Shown here piece after piece: positions 1-9,536 of a stretch of 64,000 nucleotides of DNA. Source of the DNA: Polynucleobacter sp. UK-FUSCHL-C3 (GTDB lineage: Bacteria; Pseudomonadota; Gammaproteobacteria; Burkholderiales; Burkholderiaceae). Both the position numbers and the translations under genes were made by a program. The notes beneath the pieces are model-generated. The model had not been told where the DNA came from. It saw only the letters and a list, made by a program, of their open reading frames with translations, and ran no database searches. The stretch is taken from NCBI RefSeq assembly GCF_040409815.1, contig NZ_CP099959.1:1839843-1903842 (forward strand), written 5' to 3'. Within the stretch, counting starts at the first letter, position 1, and every line of letters starts with the position of its first letter.

Positions 1-651
1 CACCAAGTCCCCTTCTTCAAGGTAAATCATGGTTTGTGCTTTTCCTGCTAATGCTAGGGCGTCGGAAGATACGTAATGACCATCATCGCCAATCGCTACA
101 ATCAGGGGGGATCCAGCACGAGCTCCAATTAAGCGCTTAGGTTCTGTTTGAGAAATGACTGCGATGGCATAAGCCCCCTTTAACTGCAAAATACTCGCTG
201 CTACAGCCTCTCTTAAGTCAGGCTTAGCTAATTTGACATACTCGCGATGAACTAAGTGCGCAATTACCTCGGTATCAGTCTCAGAACTAAATTGATATCC
301 AGCGGCAATCAGTTGTTCACGTAATGCCTCATAGTTCTCAATAATGCCGTTATGCACCAGCGCAATTAAGTCATTCGAGATATGGGGGTGTGCGTTTTGT
401 GTGTCTGGCTTACCATGGGTGGCCCAACGGGTATGCGCAATCCCAATATGGCCATTAAACTCGGTGGCCTGCTTCGCTAAATCAGCGACTCGTGCAGTTG
501 TTCTAGCTCTCTGCAGTGGATGATTTGTCTTGGTGGCATCTATCACTGCAAAACCGCAAGAGTCATAGCCACGATATTCCAGACGCCGCAAACCCTCGAT
601 CAAGGTATCGACCACATTACTCTTGGAGACTGCGCCCACAATTCCGCACAT
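1..651 (-). CDS. glmS: Glutamine--fructose-6-phosphate aminotransferase, N-terminal part (cut by window edge)
   Basis: GlmS makes glucosamine-6-phosphate from fructose-6-phosphate and glutamine, the first step to UDP-GlcNAc for peptidoglycan and LPS. The visible 217 codons are the N-terminal class II glutaminase (Ntn) domain: the protein begins MCGIVGAV, so Cys2 becomes the N-terminal nucleophile after Met removal. Family signatures [21 protein letters not shown] and HNGIIENY follow in the expected order. The two SIS (isomerase) domains lie beyond position 1. The ATG at 651 sits 3 nt after the glmU stop, so the pair is a tight glmU-glmS operon. I see no glmS ribozyme, and the 3-nt gap leaves no room for one. 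Confidence 0.97.
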   Translation of the reverse strand, partial: MCGIVGAVSKSNVVDTLIEGLRRLEYRGYDSCGFAVIDATKTNHPLQRARTTARVADLAKQATEFNGHIGIAHTRWATHGKPDTQNAHPHISNDLIALVHNGIIENYEALREQLIAAGYQFSSETDTEVIAHLVHREYVKLAKPDLREAVAASILQLKGAYAIAVISQTEPKRLIGARAGSPLIVAIGDDGHYVSSDALALAGKAQTMIYLEEGDLV

Positions 652-654
652 AGA

Positions 655-2082
655 TTATTTCTTTACTTTGCTAGATTTGGGCTTGATCTTTATCGGTCTT
701 TGCCAGTCTAACGAGACTTGCTTCGCGCGCGACACAGTTAACTTTCCAGCAGGAGCATCTTTGGTCAGGGTTGTTCCTGCGCCCAAGGTGGCCCCCTTAC
801 CAACTTTCACAGGTGCCACTAACTGAGTATCAGATCCAATAAAAACATCATCCTCAATAATCGTTTGATGCTTATTGACACCATCGTAGTTACAGGTAAT
901 AGTGCCGGCGCCGATATTGACACGAGCCCCCACAATAGAATCGCCCACATAAGCCAAATGGTTGGCTTTGCTCTGTGCCGAAATCTTCGTGTTTTTAACT
1001 TCTACAAAGTTACCAATATGAACTTCGTTCGCCAATATCGTACCCGGTCGAATGCGTGCATAGGGGCCCACTCGTGCTTCAGCACCAATTTGTGCACCAT
1101 CGATATGTGTGAATGCTCCGACTTGCGTATTGGTAGCAATCTGGGTATCTTTTAGAACGCAATAAGGGCCAATACGAACTCCGGCTGCCAAGTGAACGCG
1201 TCCTTCAAACACACAACCCACGTCGATCCATACATCCTGACCACAACTAAGTTCGCCACGGATATCAATACGCTCAGGATCGAATAAGGTAACGCCTGAT
1301 TCTAATAATGCAGCGGCTCGCTGTCTTTGTATTTGACGCTCTAGCGCAGCCAACTGATCACGACTATTGACTCCTAAGATCTCGTACTCATTTTTTGCTT
1401 GTGAGGTTCGGATGGGAACACCATCGCGGACTGCCATTGCAATCACATCCGTTAAGTAATACTCACCTTGGGCATTTTTAGTCTTTAAGCTCTTAAGCCA
1501 CTTCGATAAAGACTCGCTTGGCAAAACCATGATACCTGTATTAATCTCATGAATTGCTTTAATGCTTGGGCTGGCATCTTTTTCTTCAACGATCGCACTT
1601 ACTGCGCCATCCTGATCTCGCACAATGCGCCCGTACCCCTTTGGGTTTTCCATATTCTGGGTTAATAAACCGAGGGCCGACTGTTTTGCGCGAACTCCAT
1701 CGGCTAAGCGAATGAGGCTTTGAAGAGTATCTTTTGTGGTCAATGGCACATCGCCATATAAGACAAGAGTTGGTAAATCTTTATTTAATTTGGTTAGGGT
1801 CTGTAAGAGCGCATGGCCTGTACCCTTTTGCTCTTTTTGTAAAACCGTTTTAATTGCCTTAAAACGTGGATTACGGTTCGCTAAATCGCTTAGGAATGCA
1901 TTGACATACTGTGCGCCATGCCCAATAACTACTACTGGCTGTGCTGCCTTCGTTAAAGAAATAGCGGTTTCTAGTACATGCTCTAAAAGGGGTTTGCCCG
2001 CTAGAGGTTGCAATACCTTTGGCAAAGCAGATTTCATGCGCTTGCCTTGCCCAGCTGCCAATATCACTATATTCATAGCCAT
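655..2082 (-). CDS. glmU: Bifunctional UDP-GlcNAc pyrophosphorylase / glucosamine-1-phosphate acetyltransferase
   Basis: GlmU acetylates glucosamine-1-phosphate and then uridylates it to UDP-GlcNAc, the cytoplasmic precursor of peptidoglycan and lipid A. The 475-residue protein starts with the nucleotidyltransferase signature LAAGQGKRMKS (about residues 8-18) followed by LPKVLQPLAGKPLLEHV. The C-terminal half shows left-handed beta-helix hexapeptide repeats (VGPYARIRPG, NFVEVKNTKI, VNIGAGTITCNYDG) and ends in a basic tail. Length is slightly above the usual ~455. There are two possible starts, Met1 and Met3; neither has a clear ribosome binding site. It lies directly upstream of glmS, so both steps of amino-sugar synthesis are co-transcribed. 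Confidence 0.97.
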   Translation of the reverse strand: MAMNIVILAAGQGKRMKSALPKVLQPLAGKPLLEHVLETAISLTKAAQPVVVIGHGAQYVNAFLSDLANRNPRFKAIKTVLQKEQKGTGHALLQTLTKLNKDLPTLVLYGDVPLTTKDTLQSLIRLADGVRAKQSALGLLTQNMENPKGYGRIVRDQDGAVSAIVEEKDASPSIKAIHEINTGIMVLPSESLSKWLKSLKTKNAQGEYYLTDVIAMAVRDGVPIRTSQAKNEYEILGVNSRDQLAALERQIQRQRAAALLESGVTLFDPERIDIRGELSCGQDVWIDVGCVFEGRVHLAAGVRIGPYCVLKDTQIATNTQVGAFTHIDGAQIGAEARVGPYARIRPGTILANEVHIGNFVEVKNTKISAQSKANHLAYVGDSIVGARVNIGAGTITCNYDGVNKHQTIIEDDVFIGSDTQLVAPVKVGKGATLGAGTTLTKDAPAGKLTVSRAKQVSLDWQRPIKIKPKSSKVKK

Positions 2083-2131
2083 AAGTATAGGGCTTGAGAT
2101 GGGTTAATGAGAAAGCGGTTGGTCTAAGAAA

Positions 2132-3043
2132 TTAAAGCTTATCAGCAAATGAAATAGGGAATTGGGCTTGATTCAGCGGGACACACACATCTTCACCCTC
2201 ATCAATTGCTAAATCTCCCTCAAGGTTTATTCCCAGGGCACTGAGGTTCTTATGGCTCTCTAGTCCTTGGAAATCAAATGCGTTGGGATCCATTAAATGC
2301 GAGGGCACAATCTGATGCATTGAGCGGAAAATATTCTCAACTCGGCCAGGAAATTGCTTCTCCCAGTCCCGCAAGAGCTTCTTCATGGCTGCCCTTTGAA
2401 GATTGGGCTGACTACCACATAGATCACACGGAATGATGGGGAAGCTCATGGAGGTAGCATAACGCTCAATCAGCTTTTCTGGAACATAGGCAAGCGGACG
2501 AATCACAATATGCCGCCCATCATCAGAGCGTAATTTTGGGGGCATACCCTTCAGCTTCCCTGCAAAGAACATATTTAACAAAAGGGTTTCTAAAATATCA
2601 TCACGATGATGTCCTAAGGCTATCTTGGTAGCCCCGAGCTCATCTGCAACCCGATACAAAATACCGCGCCGTAAACGTGAACACAAGCCACAGGTTGTTT
2701 TTCCCTCAGGAATAACTCGTTTTACAATGCTGTACGTATCTTGCTCTTCAATATGAAACGGTACATTTAGTTGCTTTAAATAGTTGGGCAATATCTCCGC
2801 CGGAAAATTTGGCTGCTTCTGATCCAAATTAACTGCCACGATCTCAAAGGAGATGGGGGCACGCTCGCGTAGTTTTAATAAGATATCTAGTAAGGTATAA
2901 CTGTCTTTGCCGCCTGATATACATACCATCACCTTATCACCGTCGGCAATCATCCTAAAGTCACCAATTGCCTCGCCCACCAAACGAGACAATTTTTTAT
3001 CTAACTTATTCTCTTCAAAAGCTTGTTTACGAGGATCTGCCAT
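2132..3043 (-). CDS. ttcA: tRNA 2-thiocytidine(32) synthetase TtcA
   Basis: TtcA is an ATP-dependent, Fe-S cluster enzyme that converts C32 of some tRNAs to 2-thiocytidine. The sequence has the PP-loop ATP pyrophosphatase motif SGGKDS (about residues 43-48), the first CxxC pair in TTCGLCSR (Cys118/Cys121) and the second cysteine pair in PCDLCGS (about 206/209). [10 protein letters not shown] completes the family pattern. I use the ATG at 3043; a TTG two codons earlier (3049) is also open. The gene is 21 nt downstream of folB in the same direction. Confidence 0.95.
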   Translation of the reverse strand: MADPRKQAFEENKLDKKLSRLVGEAIGDFRMIADGDKVMVCISGGKDSYTLLDILLKLRERAPISFEIVAVNLDQKQPNFPAEILPNYLKQLNVPFHIEEQDTYSIVKRVIPEGKTTCGLCSRLRRGILYRVADELGATKIALGHHRDDILETLLLNMFFAGKLKGMPPKLRSDDGRHIVIRPLAYVPEKLIERYATSMSFPIIPCDLCGSQPNLQRAAMKKLLRDWEKQFPGRVENIFRSMHQIVPSHLMDPNAFDFQGLESHKNLSALGINLEGDLAIDEGEDVCVPLNQAQFPISFADKL

Positions 3044-3064
3044 AGTCAATAAATAAGATGAGAG

Positions 3065-3466
3065 TTATTGACTAACCTGTTTAATCTTGAACACCTCAAC
3101 CCCAACCGCCTCGCAATCGGGATAAACATCTGGTTTTGCGGTACTAACCCTCGCAGCCATTACATTAGGGTGCTCTAAAACTGCCCCAACAATATCGTCG
3201 CATAGAGTTTCTTGGAGATGAATGTGTCCTCTCTGGACTCTTTGAGTAATTGTTTTACGAATAAAGTCATAATCCAGAACCTCATCCAATCGATCATGCA
3301 TGGGGGTATTTTGCTCAAGAGGCACATAAAGATCAACATTAAAAATTACGCGTTGCTCTGCTTTCTTCTCAAAATCATGAACACCAATATTGATATAAAC
3401 CTCATAGTCTTTTAAAAATAAGCGGCGGCAATTTATTAGACTGGGATGCGATAAAAGGGAGTGCAT
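3065..3466 (-). CDS. folB: Dihydroneopterin aldolase
   Basis: FolB cleaves 7,8-dihydroneopterin to 6-hydroxymethyl-dihydropterin in folate synthesis. The 133-residue protein is a single tunnelling-fold domain: LFLKDYEVYINIGVHDFEK near the N terminus, a conserved LDYDFIR segment, then LQETLCDDIV (catalytic/structural Glu) and a C-terminal VGVEVFKIKQ strand. Length is typical for FolB plus a short N-terminal extension. An AAGG ribosome binding site precedes the ATG. It follows an SDR of the FolM/pteridine reductase type by 7 nt, so the two make a small pterin operon with ttcA downstream. Confidence 0.93.
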   Translation of the reverse strand: MHSLLSHPSLINCRRLFLKDYEVYINIGVHDFEKKAEQRVIFNVDLYVPLEQNTPMHDRLDEVLDYDFIRKTITQRVQRGHIHLQETLCDDIVGAVLEHPNVMAARVSTAKPDVYPDCEAVGVEVFKIKQVSQ

Positions 3467-3473
3467 GGCGACC

Positions 3474-4280
3474 TTATTGAGTGTTAAACATCACATCACG
3501 CTCCGATGACAGCAAATGCTGACCGCCATCGACATAAATGGTTGTGCCTGTGATTGCTTTTGCATTAGCAATAAATAATGCTGCCTGTGCAATATCATCT
3601 GCACTGGATGAATACCCCATTGGGGTCATCCGATGTGCGCGTAAGAATTCTGCTTCTGTTTGTTGACCAGATGGCAGTGTTATGCCGGGGGCCAAACCGA
3701 CCGAGCGCATGATTGGAGCAAAATCAAGCGCCATCATTTCAGTGGCTGTTAACAATGCGCTCTTTGACAATGTATAGGAGAAATAATCCGGATTTAAATT
3801 AATCAGCTTTTGATCCAGTAACTGAATCGTTACCGGAACGAGACCATCATTACGAGCGGGCTGCTTTTGGAGATGATGAAACATTTCTTGTGCCAGCAAA
3901 ACTGGTGCGGCTAGATTGACTTGGATATTACCCATGAGGCTCGGCTGTGTCAGCATATGCATTGCCTGACTGGGTCGATCGTATTCAAAGACAGAGGCGC
4001 TATTAATTAAGCAATCGATTCTATTAAATTGATCGATACTTGCTTTAAACAAAACCTTGATCTCTTCGGCCTCTGCCAAGTTGGCCTGAATTGCAATTGC
4101 CTCAACTCCCAAGCTCTTAATTTTTGCAAGGGTCTCTAAAGCATCTTGCTTAGAGCTGCCGTAATGTAAAACCACATTCCATCCCGCCTTAGCGAAGTGC
4201 AAAGCAATTTCTTTACCCAAGCGTTTAGCCGCTCCGGTAAGCAAAACAGTACGATGCGAGGACGTCTTTGAACCTTCCAC
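3474..4280 (-). CDS. SDR-family oxidoreductase, FolM/pteridine reductase-like
   Basis: This is a classical short-chain dehydrogenase of 268 residues. The dinucleotide-binding motif is TGAAKRLG (about residues 15-22), the TGX3RXG form characteristic of pteridine reductase PTR1 and bacterial FolM rather than the usual TGX3GXG. The active-site YxxxK is YTLSK (about residue 170), and the C terminus carries VDGGQHL. FolM reduces dihydromonapterin or dihydrofolate with NADPH. The adjacent folB supports a pterin role; the exact substrate is inference. Translation starts at a GTG in a 25-nt gap facing the divergent methyltransferase gene. Confidence 0.8.
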   Translation of the reverse strand: MEGSKTSSHRTVLLTGAAKRLGKEIALHFAKAGWNVVLHYGSSKQDALETLAKIKSLGVEAIAIQANLAEAEEIKVLFKASIDQFNRIDCLINSASVFEYDRPSQAMHMLTQPSLMGNIQVNLAAPVLLAQEMFHHLQKQPARNDGLVPVTIQLLDQKLINLNPDYFSYTLSKSALLTATEMMALDFAPIMRSVGLAPGITLPSGQQTEAEFLRAHRMTPMGYSSSADDIAQAALFIANAKAITGTTIYVDGGQHLLSSERDVMFNTQ

Positions 4281-4305
4281 GTAAACTCTCTTAGACTAAT
4301 GAGCT

Positions 4306-5514
4306 ATGGATATTAACCTGACCCAGCCCGAAGAGGAGCATTTGGCCGCGATGATGGCTAAAATTTCCCAGGAAATTAAGCAAAATGGGGGGCATCTGGC
4401 CTTTTCTAGGTATATGCATATTGCCCTGTATGAGCCTAATTTGGGCTATTACTCTTCTGACATAGAAAAATTTGGGGTCGCTGGTGATTTCATAACCGCT
4501 CCTGAAATTAGTCCTTTTTTTGGACAAACCATCGTAAGTACCATCTTGCCCGTCTTAGAGGCTCTTAAGCAACAGGGCCTTCCTACCCGTGTTTTGGAAT
4601 TCGGTGCGGGCACCGGCAGTCTTGCAAAATCGATTCTGCTGGAATTGCATTTACGCGAATTTGATCTTGATGAATATCAAATTATCGAACTCTCACCTGA
4701 CCTTGCTAAACGCCAACAGCTTCTTTTAAAGAATATCTGTCATGAGCATGCGATTCATACGCAGTGCATTTGGTTAAGCTCTATCCCTAATCATATTGAG
4801 GGGGTAGTCTTAGCAAATGAGGTGTTAGATGCTATTCCATGCGAGCGAATTTGCATGCATCGCAACATATGGCATCGTCTTGATATTGCAGTCGATACAG
4901 ATTCTTCTCCAGCATCACTCGTTTCCACCATAGGTGCCGCCTTAAGCCAAGCTGAACTTAATAAGATACCTCCAGTATTACTAAATACTGAAGCATTTGC
5001 TGATGGCTATACAACAGAAGTGCATCTACAAGCACAAGCCTGGCTCAGATCGCTTACAGAACAATTGGCTTGCGGCTTATTACTAATCATTGACTATGGC
5101 TTTCATGAGCAAGAGTACTACCACCCTCAGCGCCAATCTGGAACCTTGATGGCTCATCATCGCCATCGTGCGCTGACCGATGTGCTGCAATTTCCTGGCA
5201 TCTCCGATATCACAAACCATATTGAGTGCTCTAGCCTATTGCGAATATTAGAGGAAAGTATCCATGGTGAACTTTTTTTCTCAAGCCAAGCATCCTATTT
5301 ACTCGATGCAGGCATTATGGAACTTGTATTAGAAAAATCAGATCCGCACGATATAGAGCACTTTCTCCCGATTTCAAATGCGCTACAAAAATTAATATCT
5401 GAAGCAGAAATGGGCGAACTCTTTAAGGTGATCGCTTTTGGAAAAAATCTAGAGACACTCAATCTTCAACTAAACCAATTACCTGGCTTTGCAGGCCGCA
5501 ACCGATTTTATTGA
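4306..5514 (+). CDS. MidA/NDUFAF7-type SAM-dependent methyltransferase (COG1565)
   Basis: This 402-residue protein matches the MidA family of class I methyltransferases: FSRYMHIALYEPNLGYYSS near residue 35-55, a GDFITAPEISPFFGQ segment, the SAM-binding glycine motif LEFGAGTGSLA (about residues 99-109), VVLANEVLDAIPCER, and IIDYGFHEQEYYHPQR. In mitochondria the homologue NDUFAF7 methylates an arginine of the complex I subunit NDUFS2. The bacterial substrate is not established. Interestingly, an NDUFA9-like protein is encoded nearby on the other strand. The 3' end overlaps cca by 7 nt, tail to tail. Confidence 0.85.
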   Translation: MDINLTQPEEEHLAAMMAKISQEIKQNGGHLAFSRYMHIALYEPNLGYYSSDIEKFGVAGDFITAPEISPFFGQTIVSTILPVLEALKQQGLPTRVLEFGAGTGSLAKSILLELHLREFDLDEYQIIELSPDLAKRQQLLLKNICHEHAIHTQCIWLSSIPNHIEGVVLANEVLDAIPCERICMHRNIWHRLDIAVDTDSSPASLVSTIGAALSQAELNKIPPVLLNTEAFADGYTTEVHLQAQAWLRSLTEQLACGLLLIIDYGFHEQEYYHPQRQSGTLMAHHRHRALTDVLQFPGISDITNHIECSSLLRILEESIHGELFFSSQASYLLDAGIMELVLEKSDPHDIEHFLPISNALQKLISEAEMGELFKVIAFGKNLETLNLQLNQLPGFAGRNRFY

Positions 5515-6641
5515 TCAAGTGTCCGTGTAATGGCCATTAGACGTGCATGCGCAAGCGCCTGATGTATTTGCGTGCCATGATTGGTGCTTATGCCTTGTTG
5601 ACTGATCTCTGCTGCAATCTGCCCCCCATCAATCTGCAGAGCAGCCTCCATTAAATTCTGCCATTCCTGAATATCAATACCGAGTGTATCTGCTAAACGA
5701 AGTACCTCTATAAAGCGCTTTGGTTTACGCCAAACATCGGAGCGATTAAACAAATCAAGGGCTATCTGCGGATGAATGGGGGAGTGGCGGCACGCTTCAA
5801 AATCAGCAGTAAGCAGGCAATACTCTGTAATGTCATTTGGCACTCTCAACCCGCTTGCCCAATCAACAATCTCTGACCGCTTTAGTCGCTTTAAGACAAT
5901 CGCTAAGCGTTTGTCTAGCTCTGGATATACGGTAACTGCCTGATGTAACTGGGCAAGTATTTCTTTTCTGCTTGACATATGCTGCCACTGCTTAACAAGC
6001 GCATTGGGCCAAATTTCCTCAAGCGCATCGCATTGTTCTAAGACTTCTATAAAGCATTCGGGCGCTTGAGATATAAACGCTTTTGCAAGCTCTTGCCAAA
6101 CTCGCTCCTTGGATAAGGTCTTAAGCTCACCGTTATGCACCATTGATTTCATTAAAACGAGTGTCTCTGGGGCAATATTGAACTTCGGAAAACGGGCGGC
6201 AAATCGTGCGACTCGCAATACTCTTAAGGGATCTTCCGAAAACGCATTCGATAGATGACGAAATATGCCTTGCTCTAAATCTGCTTTGCCCTGATATGGA
6301 TCAATTAAATCTCCGATGAGCTCGCCCGAAGCGTTTACTTCTTGAGCGATGGCATTAATCGTTAAATCGCGTCGCTTAAGATCGTCCTCGAGCCGAATGC
6401 TTGGATCTGCATGAAATACAAATCCTTGATGCCCAGGTGCGGTTTTACGCTCTGTTCTGGCAAGGGCATAATCATGCTGGGTTTGTGGGTGCAAAAAGAC
6501 TGGAAAATGACTGCCGACGGGACGAAAGCCGTTCGCTAGCATTTCCTCAACCGACGATCCGACCACTACATAATCAATGTCATGAACTGGTAAACCGAGC
6601 AAGCGATCGCGTACAGCACCGCCAACTTGATAAATCTTCAA
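5508..6641 (-). CDS. cca: CCA tRNA nucleotidyltransferase
   Basis: Cca adds or repairs the 3' CCA of tRNAs without a template. The N terminus is the class II nucleotidyltransferase head: YQVGGAVRDRLLG (about residues 4-16) followed by HDIDYVVVG, where the two aspartates bind metal. DLKRRDLTINAIA and DPLRVLRVARFAARF are the tRNA-NT signatures, and SKERVWQEL the neck helix. At 377 residues it lacks an obvious HD phosphohydrolase domain, unlike the ~412-residue E. coli enzyme. The start codon is TTG at 6641, overlapping the TGA of the upstream SDR gene, which suggests translational coupling. Confidence 0.93.
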   Translation of the reverse strand: MKIYQVGGAVRDRLLGLPVHDIDYVVVGSSVEEMLANGFRPVGSHFPVFLHPQTQHDYALARTERKTAPGHQGFVFHADPSIRLEDDLKRRDLTINAIAQEVNASGELIGDLIDPYQGKADLEQGIFRHLSNAFSEDPLRVLRVARFAARFPKFNIAPETLVLMKSMVHNGELKTLSKERVWQELAKAFISQAPECFIEVLEQCDALEEIWPNALVKQWQHMSSRKEILAQLHQAVTVYPELDKRLAIVLKRLKRSEIVDWASGLRVPNDITEYCLLTADFEACRHSPIHPQIALDLFNRSDVWRKPKRFIEVLRLADTLGIDIQEWQNLMEAALQIDGGQIAAEISQQGISTNHGTQIHQALAHARLMAITRTLDQ

Positions 6642-7549
6642 GCAATTAAGCTTTCTAAATGCTGTTTAGCAATCCCAAAGTCTTCGCTTAACGAGTCACG
6701 ACTACCGAGTGCCAATACATTAGGAACGCTCATCGAAGCAATATTATCGCGGGACATTAGCGTAGGTCCGGGCCCAAACTCAAAGGCAATAGCTTGTAGA
6801 TATCCTACCCAATTGGGCAATGAAATCACTGGGTTCTTTTTGCCTGCTTTACGGATTGCAAATCGCACTAAATCTTCCATGCTAAATACTTCCGGACCGA
6901 CCAAATCATAAATACCATGGATCGTACGCTGATCCTCTAGGGCCATTACGAATGCTTTCGCAACATCATTGACGCTCACAGGCTGGAAAAGAGCTTGGGT
7001 ATTGGCCAGAGGAATCACCGGAAAAAGTTTAGCCAAGCCCACAAAGGTATTGATAAATTGATCTTGCTCACCAAAGATGACCGAAGGTCTAAAAATAGTC
7101 CAATCAAGTCCGCTTTGCTCGACACACCGCTCGCCATCTCCTTTGCTTCGTTGATACATGGAAGGTCCTTGAGAATGCGCTCCTAAGGCACTCATATGCA
7201 GATATCGTTTTAGGCCAAAAACTTTCATCTCCTGCATAAGCATTTCTGGAAGATCAACGTGCGCCTTCTTAAAACCTGGGCCATAAGGATGACCCGTACG
7301 GTCATGCAAAATCCCGACTAAATTAATAACTGTGGCCGTTGGCTTTAACTCTGCCAAGAGATCATGAATTGCTTCGCGATGATTAACATCGGTCTCAACA
7401 AGAGTAACGCTGGGCAACAAGCGGAGATCACGAATAGCGCTGTAGCGTCTTGACGGTATTAATACCGAGTAACCCTTTTGCTGCAACTGCTGAGCGATGG
7501 TTTTTCCAACAAAACCACTACCGCCAATAATTAATACATCGTGCTTCAT
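6638..7549 (-). CDS. NDUFA9-like atypical SDR (complex I NDUFA9 subunit family)
   Basis: This is an NAD(P)-binding atypical short-chain dehydrogenase of 303 residues. The Rossmann motif is GGSGFVGKTIAQQL (about residues 9-22). Internal signatures INLVGILHDR, HMSALGA and YQRSKGDGE (the YxxxK-like position is altered) resemble mitochondrial NDUFA9 and bacterial homologues that bind NAD(P) and are linked to quinone or complex I functions. The physiological role in bacteria is unclear. Its ATG overlaps the stop of the upstream lytic transglycosylase by 4 nt (ATGA) and its own stop overlaps the cca start, so slt, this gene and cca form one operon. Confidence 0.82.
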   Translation of the reverse strand: MKHDVLIIGGSGFVGKTIAQQLQQKGYSVLIPSRRYSAIRDLRLLPSVTLVETDVNHREAIHDLLAELKPTATVINLVGILHDRTGHPYGPGFKKAHVDLPEMLMQEMKVFGLKRYLHMSALGAHSQGPSMYQRSKGDGERCVEQSGLDWTIFRPSVIFGEQDQFINTFVGLAKLFPVIPLANTQALFQPVSVNDVAKAFVMALEDQRTIHGIYDLVGPEVFSMEDLVRFAIRKAGKKNPVISLPNWVGYLQAIAFEFGPGPTLMSRDNIASMSVPNVLALGSRDSLSEDFGIAKQHLESLIA

Positions 7550-9507
7550 GGTAGCTCGCTTAATACGGCTGTTTTTGGCTGAATGGTACCAAGACGCTGC
7601 TTGATCGTGCTCGACTTTCCATCCATTAAAAGAGAATAATACGTTGCATTAGCCAAGACATTTTTCACGTAGGTGCGGGTCTCATTAAACGGAATGGACT
7701 CAACAAAAATTGCGCCCTCCGTTGATTGCGTTAACTTCTCGCGCCACGATTTTGGTCGAGAGGGCCCTGCATTGTATGCAGCAGAAGCGAGTACCCATGA
7801 TCCATCAAGGTCTTGGAGAACCATATTGAGGTAGTGGCTACCTAGGGTTAAATTTGTTTGGGTATCCTTTAGGCGCTCATTCGTATAAGAGTTCATCCCT
7901 ATTTTTTTGGCGACATACTTGGCTGTATTAGGCATCACTTGCATAAGTCCCGATGCCCCAACCGAAGAGGAGGCGTTTGTTATAAATCGTGACTCTTGCC
8001 GAATCAAACCATATGCCCACGCGAGATTTAAATCAATATTCTTGGCAATTGGACTCAATTGTTCTTTAAATGGGGTGGGGTAACGCAATGCAAAGTCATG
8101 CTCCCCTTTTGTGCGATCTGCCGTATTAACGGTCCGGTCGTATAGGTGGATCCGTTTGGCATACTCTGCGGCAGCCAATAATTGCTTATCGCTCATACCG
8201 CGCAACTCCCAATTCCACTCACGATTCCCTTCAAAGCGTAAATTCATTGCATAGAACTGTTCACCCCGAACAAAGCCATTGCGCCCTGCCATTCCTTTAA
8301 TTTCTGCCTCGCTAACTTTTACTTTGGCCGGAATAAAGATTGCTTTACCAAGCTCCTCGCGCGCCAGCTGCCCATAAAAATGATATTGATCCTCTAACTC
8401 CTTAAATTGTGCATTAGCTAATTCAGGACTGCCGAGCTCTTTATAGGCCCTACCATACCAATAGGTCCATGCTGGATCGCGTTGTCTTACTGCCGGATTC
8501 ATTTTCTCAATCGCATCCTTGGTTAACTGCCAATCGTGAGCCCGTAAGGCCGTGCGCACTTTCCACTCTTGGCTTTCGGTTGACAAAAGAGCATCAAAGC
8601 CGAGTTGCTGTTGACGCCGATACGCATCAATCGCGTTTCGGTCTAAGCGTTTTGCTAAAAATTGTCCAAGCACGCCCCAGGCCATTGCTTGATCCTCTTT
8701 ACTGAGCCGAGCGTTCGATTGTAAAAAATCACGGTAGGCCTTACTAGCATCAGCGCGAGCTGAACGCACAAGCGTCGCAAGCAGATCATCGCCCCCAATC
8801 CGTTTTCCAATGGTCTCTAAATTCATTTCGGCAGCTGCACGCCCCAAGGCTTTCGCCTGAGAGATTGTCAGCCCTTTAGCTTGTACTAAAAGGGGAACTA
8901 GCTCTTGGCATGCTGAACCAAAATTGCGTGGATCGATCATGATTTTTAAAGCATCTTCGCCAATCCGTTTTGGATCTTCCTGTTTCGCAAGTCGTGACTG
9001 CAATGCATAGCATTTCACATTGGTGTCGTCATCCAACATGAAGAGTGAATACTCTTTATCAAACTGTGGCCAGTCTTTGCGTTTACCGAGAACGAGCAAC
9101 CAATCGTTACGTAGTCGATCTGCAATCGCAGTCCCCTCATATGCTCTTAAAAATGCATACACCTCTTCATCGAGTATCGTATCGGCGCGCGCCTCATTAC
9201 CTTTATCAAATAGTTGTGGCTTGATTCTGAAATACCGTACATAGTCGGTATAGGGATAATTAACCAGCGCTGCTGCCAATTGACCGCTTCGCGTGACATC
9301 ATTCTTTCGTGCCGCATCGCGTAACTCAATGAACAATTTATCAGCTTCGGACAACTCCTGAGATACGGGCTGATTCTGTTGGGATTTGGAAGCAGTAGGG
9401 GCTTTGGCAATGCTGAATTGCCATAGGCCTAGATTCAAGGTTAAAGCGCAGACTAAGAAGCTAAAGCCTCGCCGTACAGTGAGACGGATAGATAAATTAG
9501 GGCACAT
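7546..9507 (-). CDS. slt: Soluble lytic murein transglycosylase, Slt70 type
   Basis: This 653-residue periplasmic enzyme cleaves peptidoglycan glycan strands to 1,6-anhydromuropeptides. The N terminus has a signal-peptide-like segment (about residues 14-34, FLVCALTLNLGLWQFSIAKA). A long alpha-helical repeat region (U and L domains of Slt70) follows. The C-terminal catalytic SLT domain starts near residue 495, with the acid glutamate in LIRQESRF, then SSVGASGLMQVMPNTA and later AAYNAGPSR. The products could be imported by the AmpG-like permease encoded at 18.2-19.5 kb. It is divergent from the cyclo-ligase gene with only 29 nt between starts. Confidence 0.92.
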   Translation of the reverse strand: MCPNLSIRLTVRRGFSFLVCALTLNLGLWQFSIAKAPTASKSQQNQPVSQELSEADKLFIELRDAARKNDVTRSGQLAAALVNYPYTDYVRYFRIKPQLFDKGNEARADTILDEEVYAFLRAYEGTAIADRLRNDWLLVLGKRKDWPQFDKEYSLFMLDDDTNVKCYALQSRLAKQEDPKRIGEDALKIMIDPRNFGSACQELVPLLVQAKGLTISQAKALGRAAAEMNLETIGKRIGGDDLLATLVRSARADASKAYRDFLQSNARLSKEDQAMAWGVLGQFLAKRLDRNAIDAYRRQQQLGFDALLSTESQEWKVRTALRAHDWQLTKDAIEKMNPAVRQRDPAWTYWYGRAYKELGSPELANAQFKELEDQYHFYGQLAREELGKAIFIPAKVKVSEAEIKGMAGRNGFVRGEQFYAMNLRFEGNREWNWELRGMSDKQLLAAAEYAKRIHLYDRTVNTADRTKGEHDFALRYPTPFKEQLSPIAKNIDLNLAWAYGLIRQESRFITNASSSVGASGLMQVMPNTAKYVAKKIGMNSYTNERLKDTQTNLTLGSHYLNMVLQDLDGSWVLASAAYNAGPSRPKSWREKLTQSTEGAIFVESIPFNETRTYVKNVLANATYYSLLMDGKSSTIKQRLGTIQPKTAVLSELP

Positions 9508-9536
9508 AGTTCTATTTTCACTCGATAATAGAAGCT

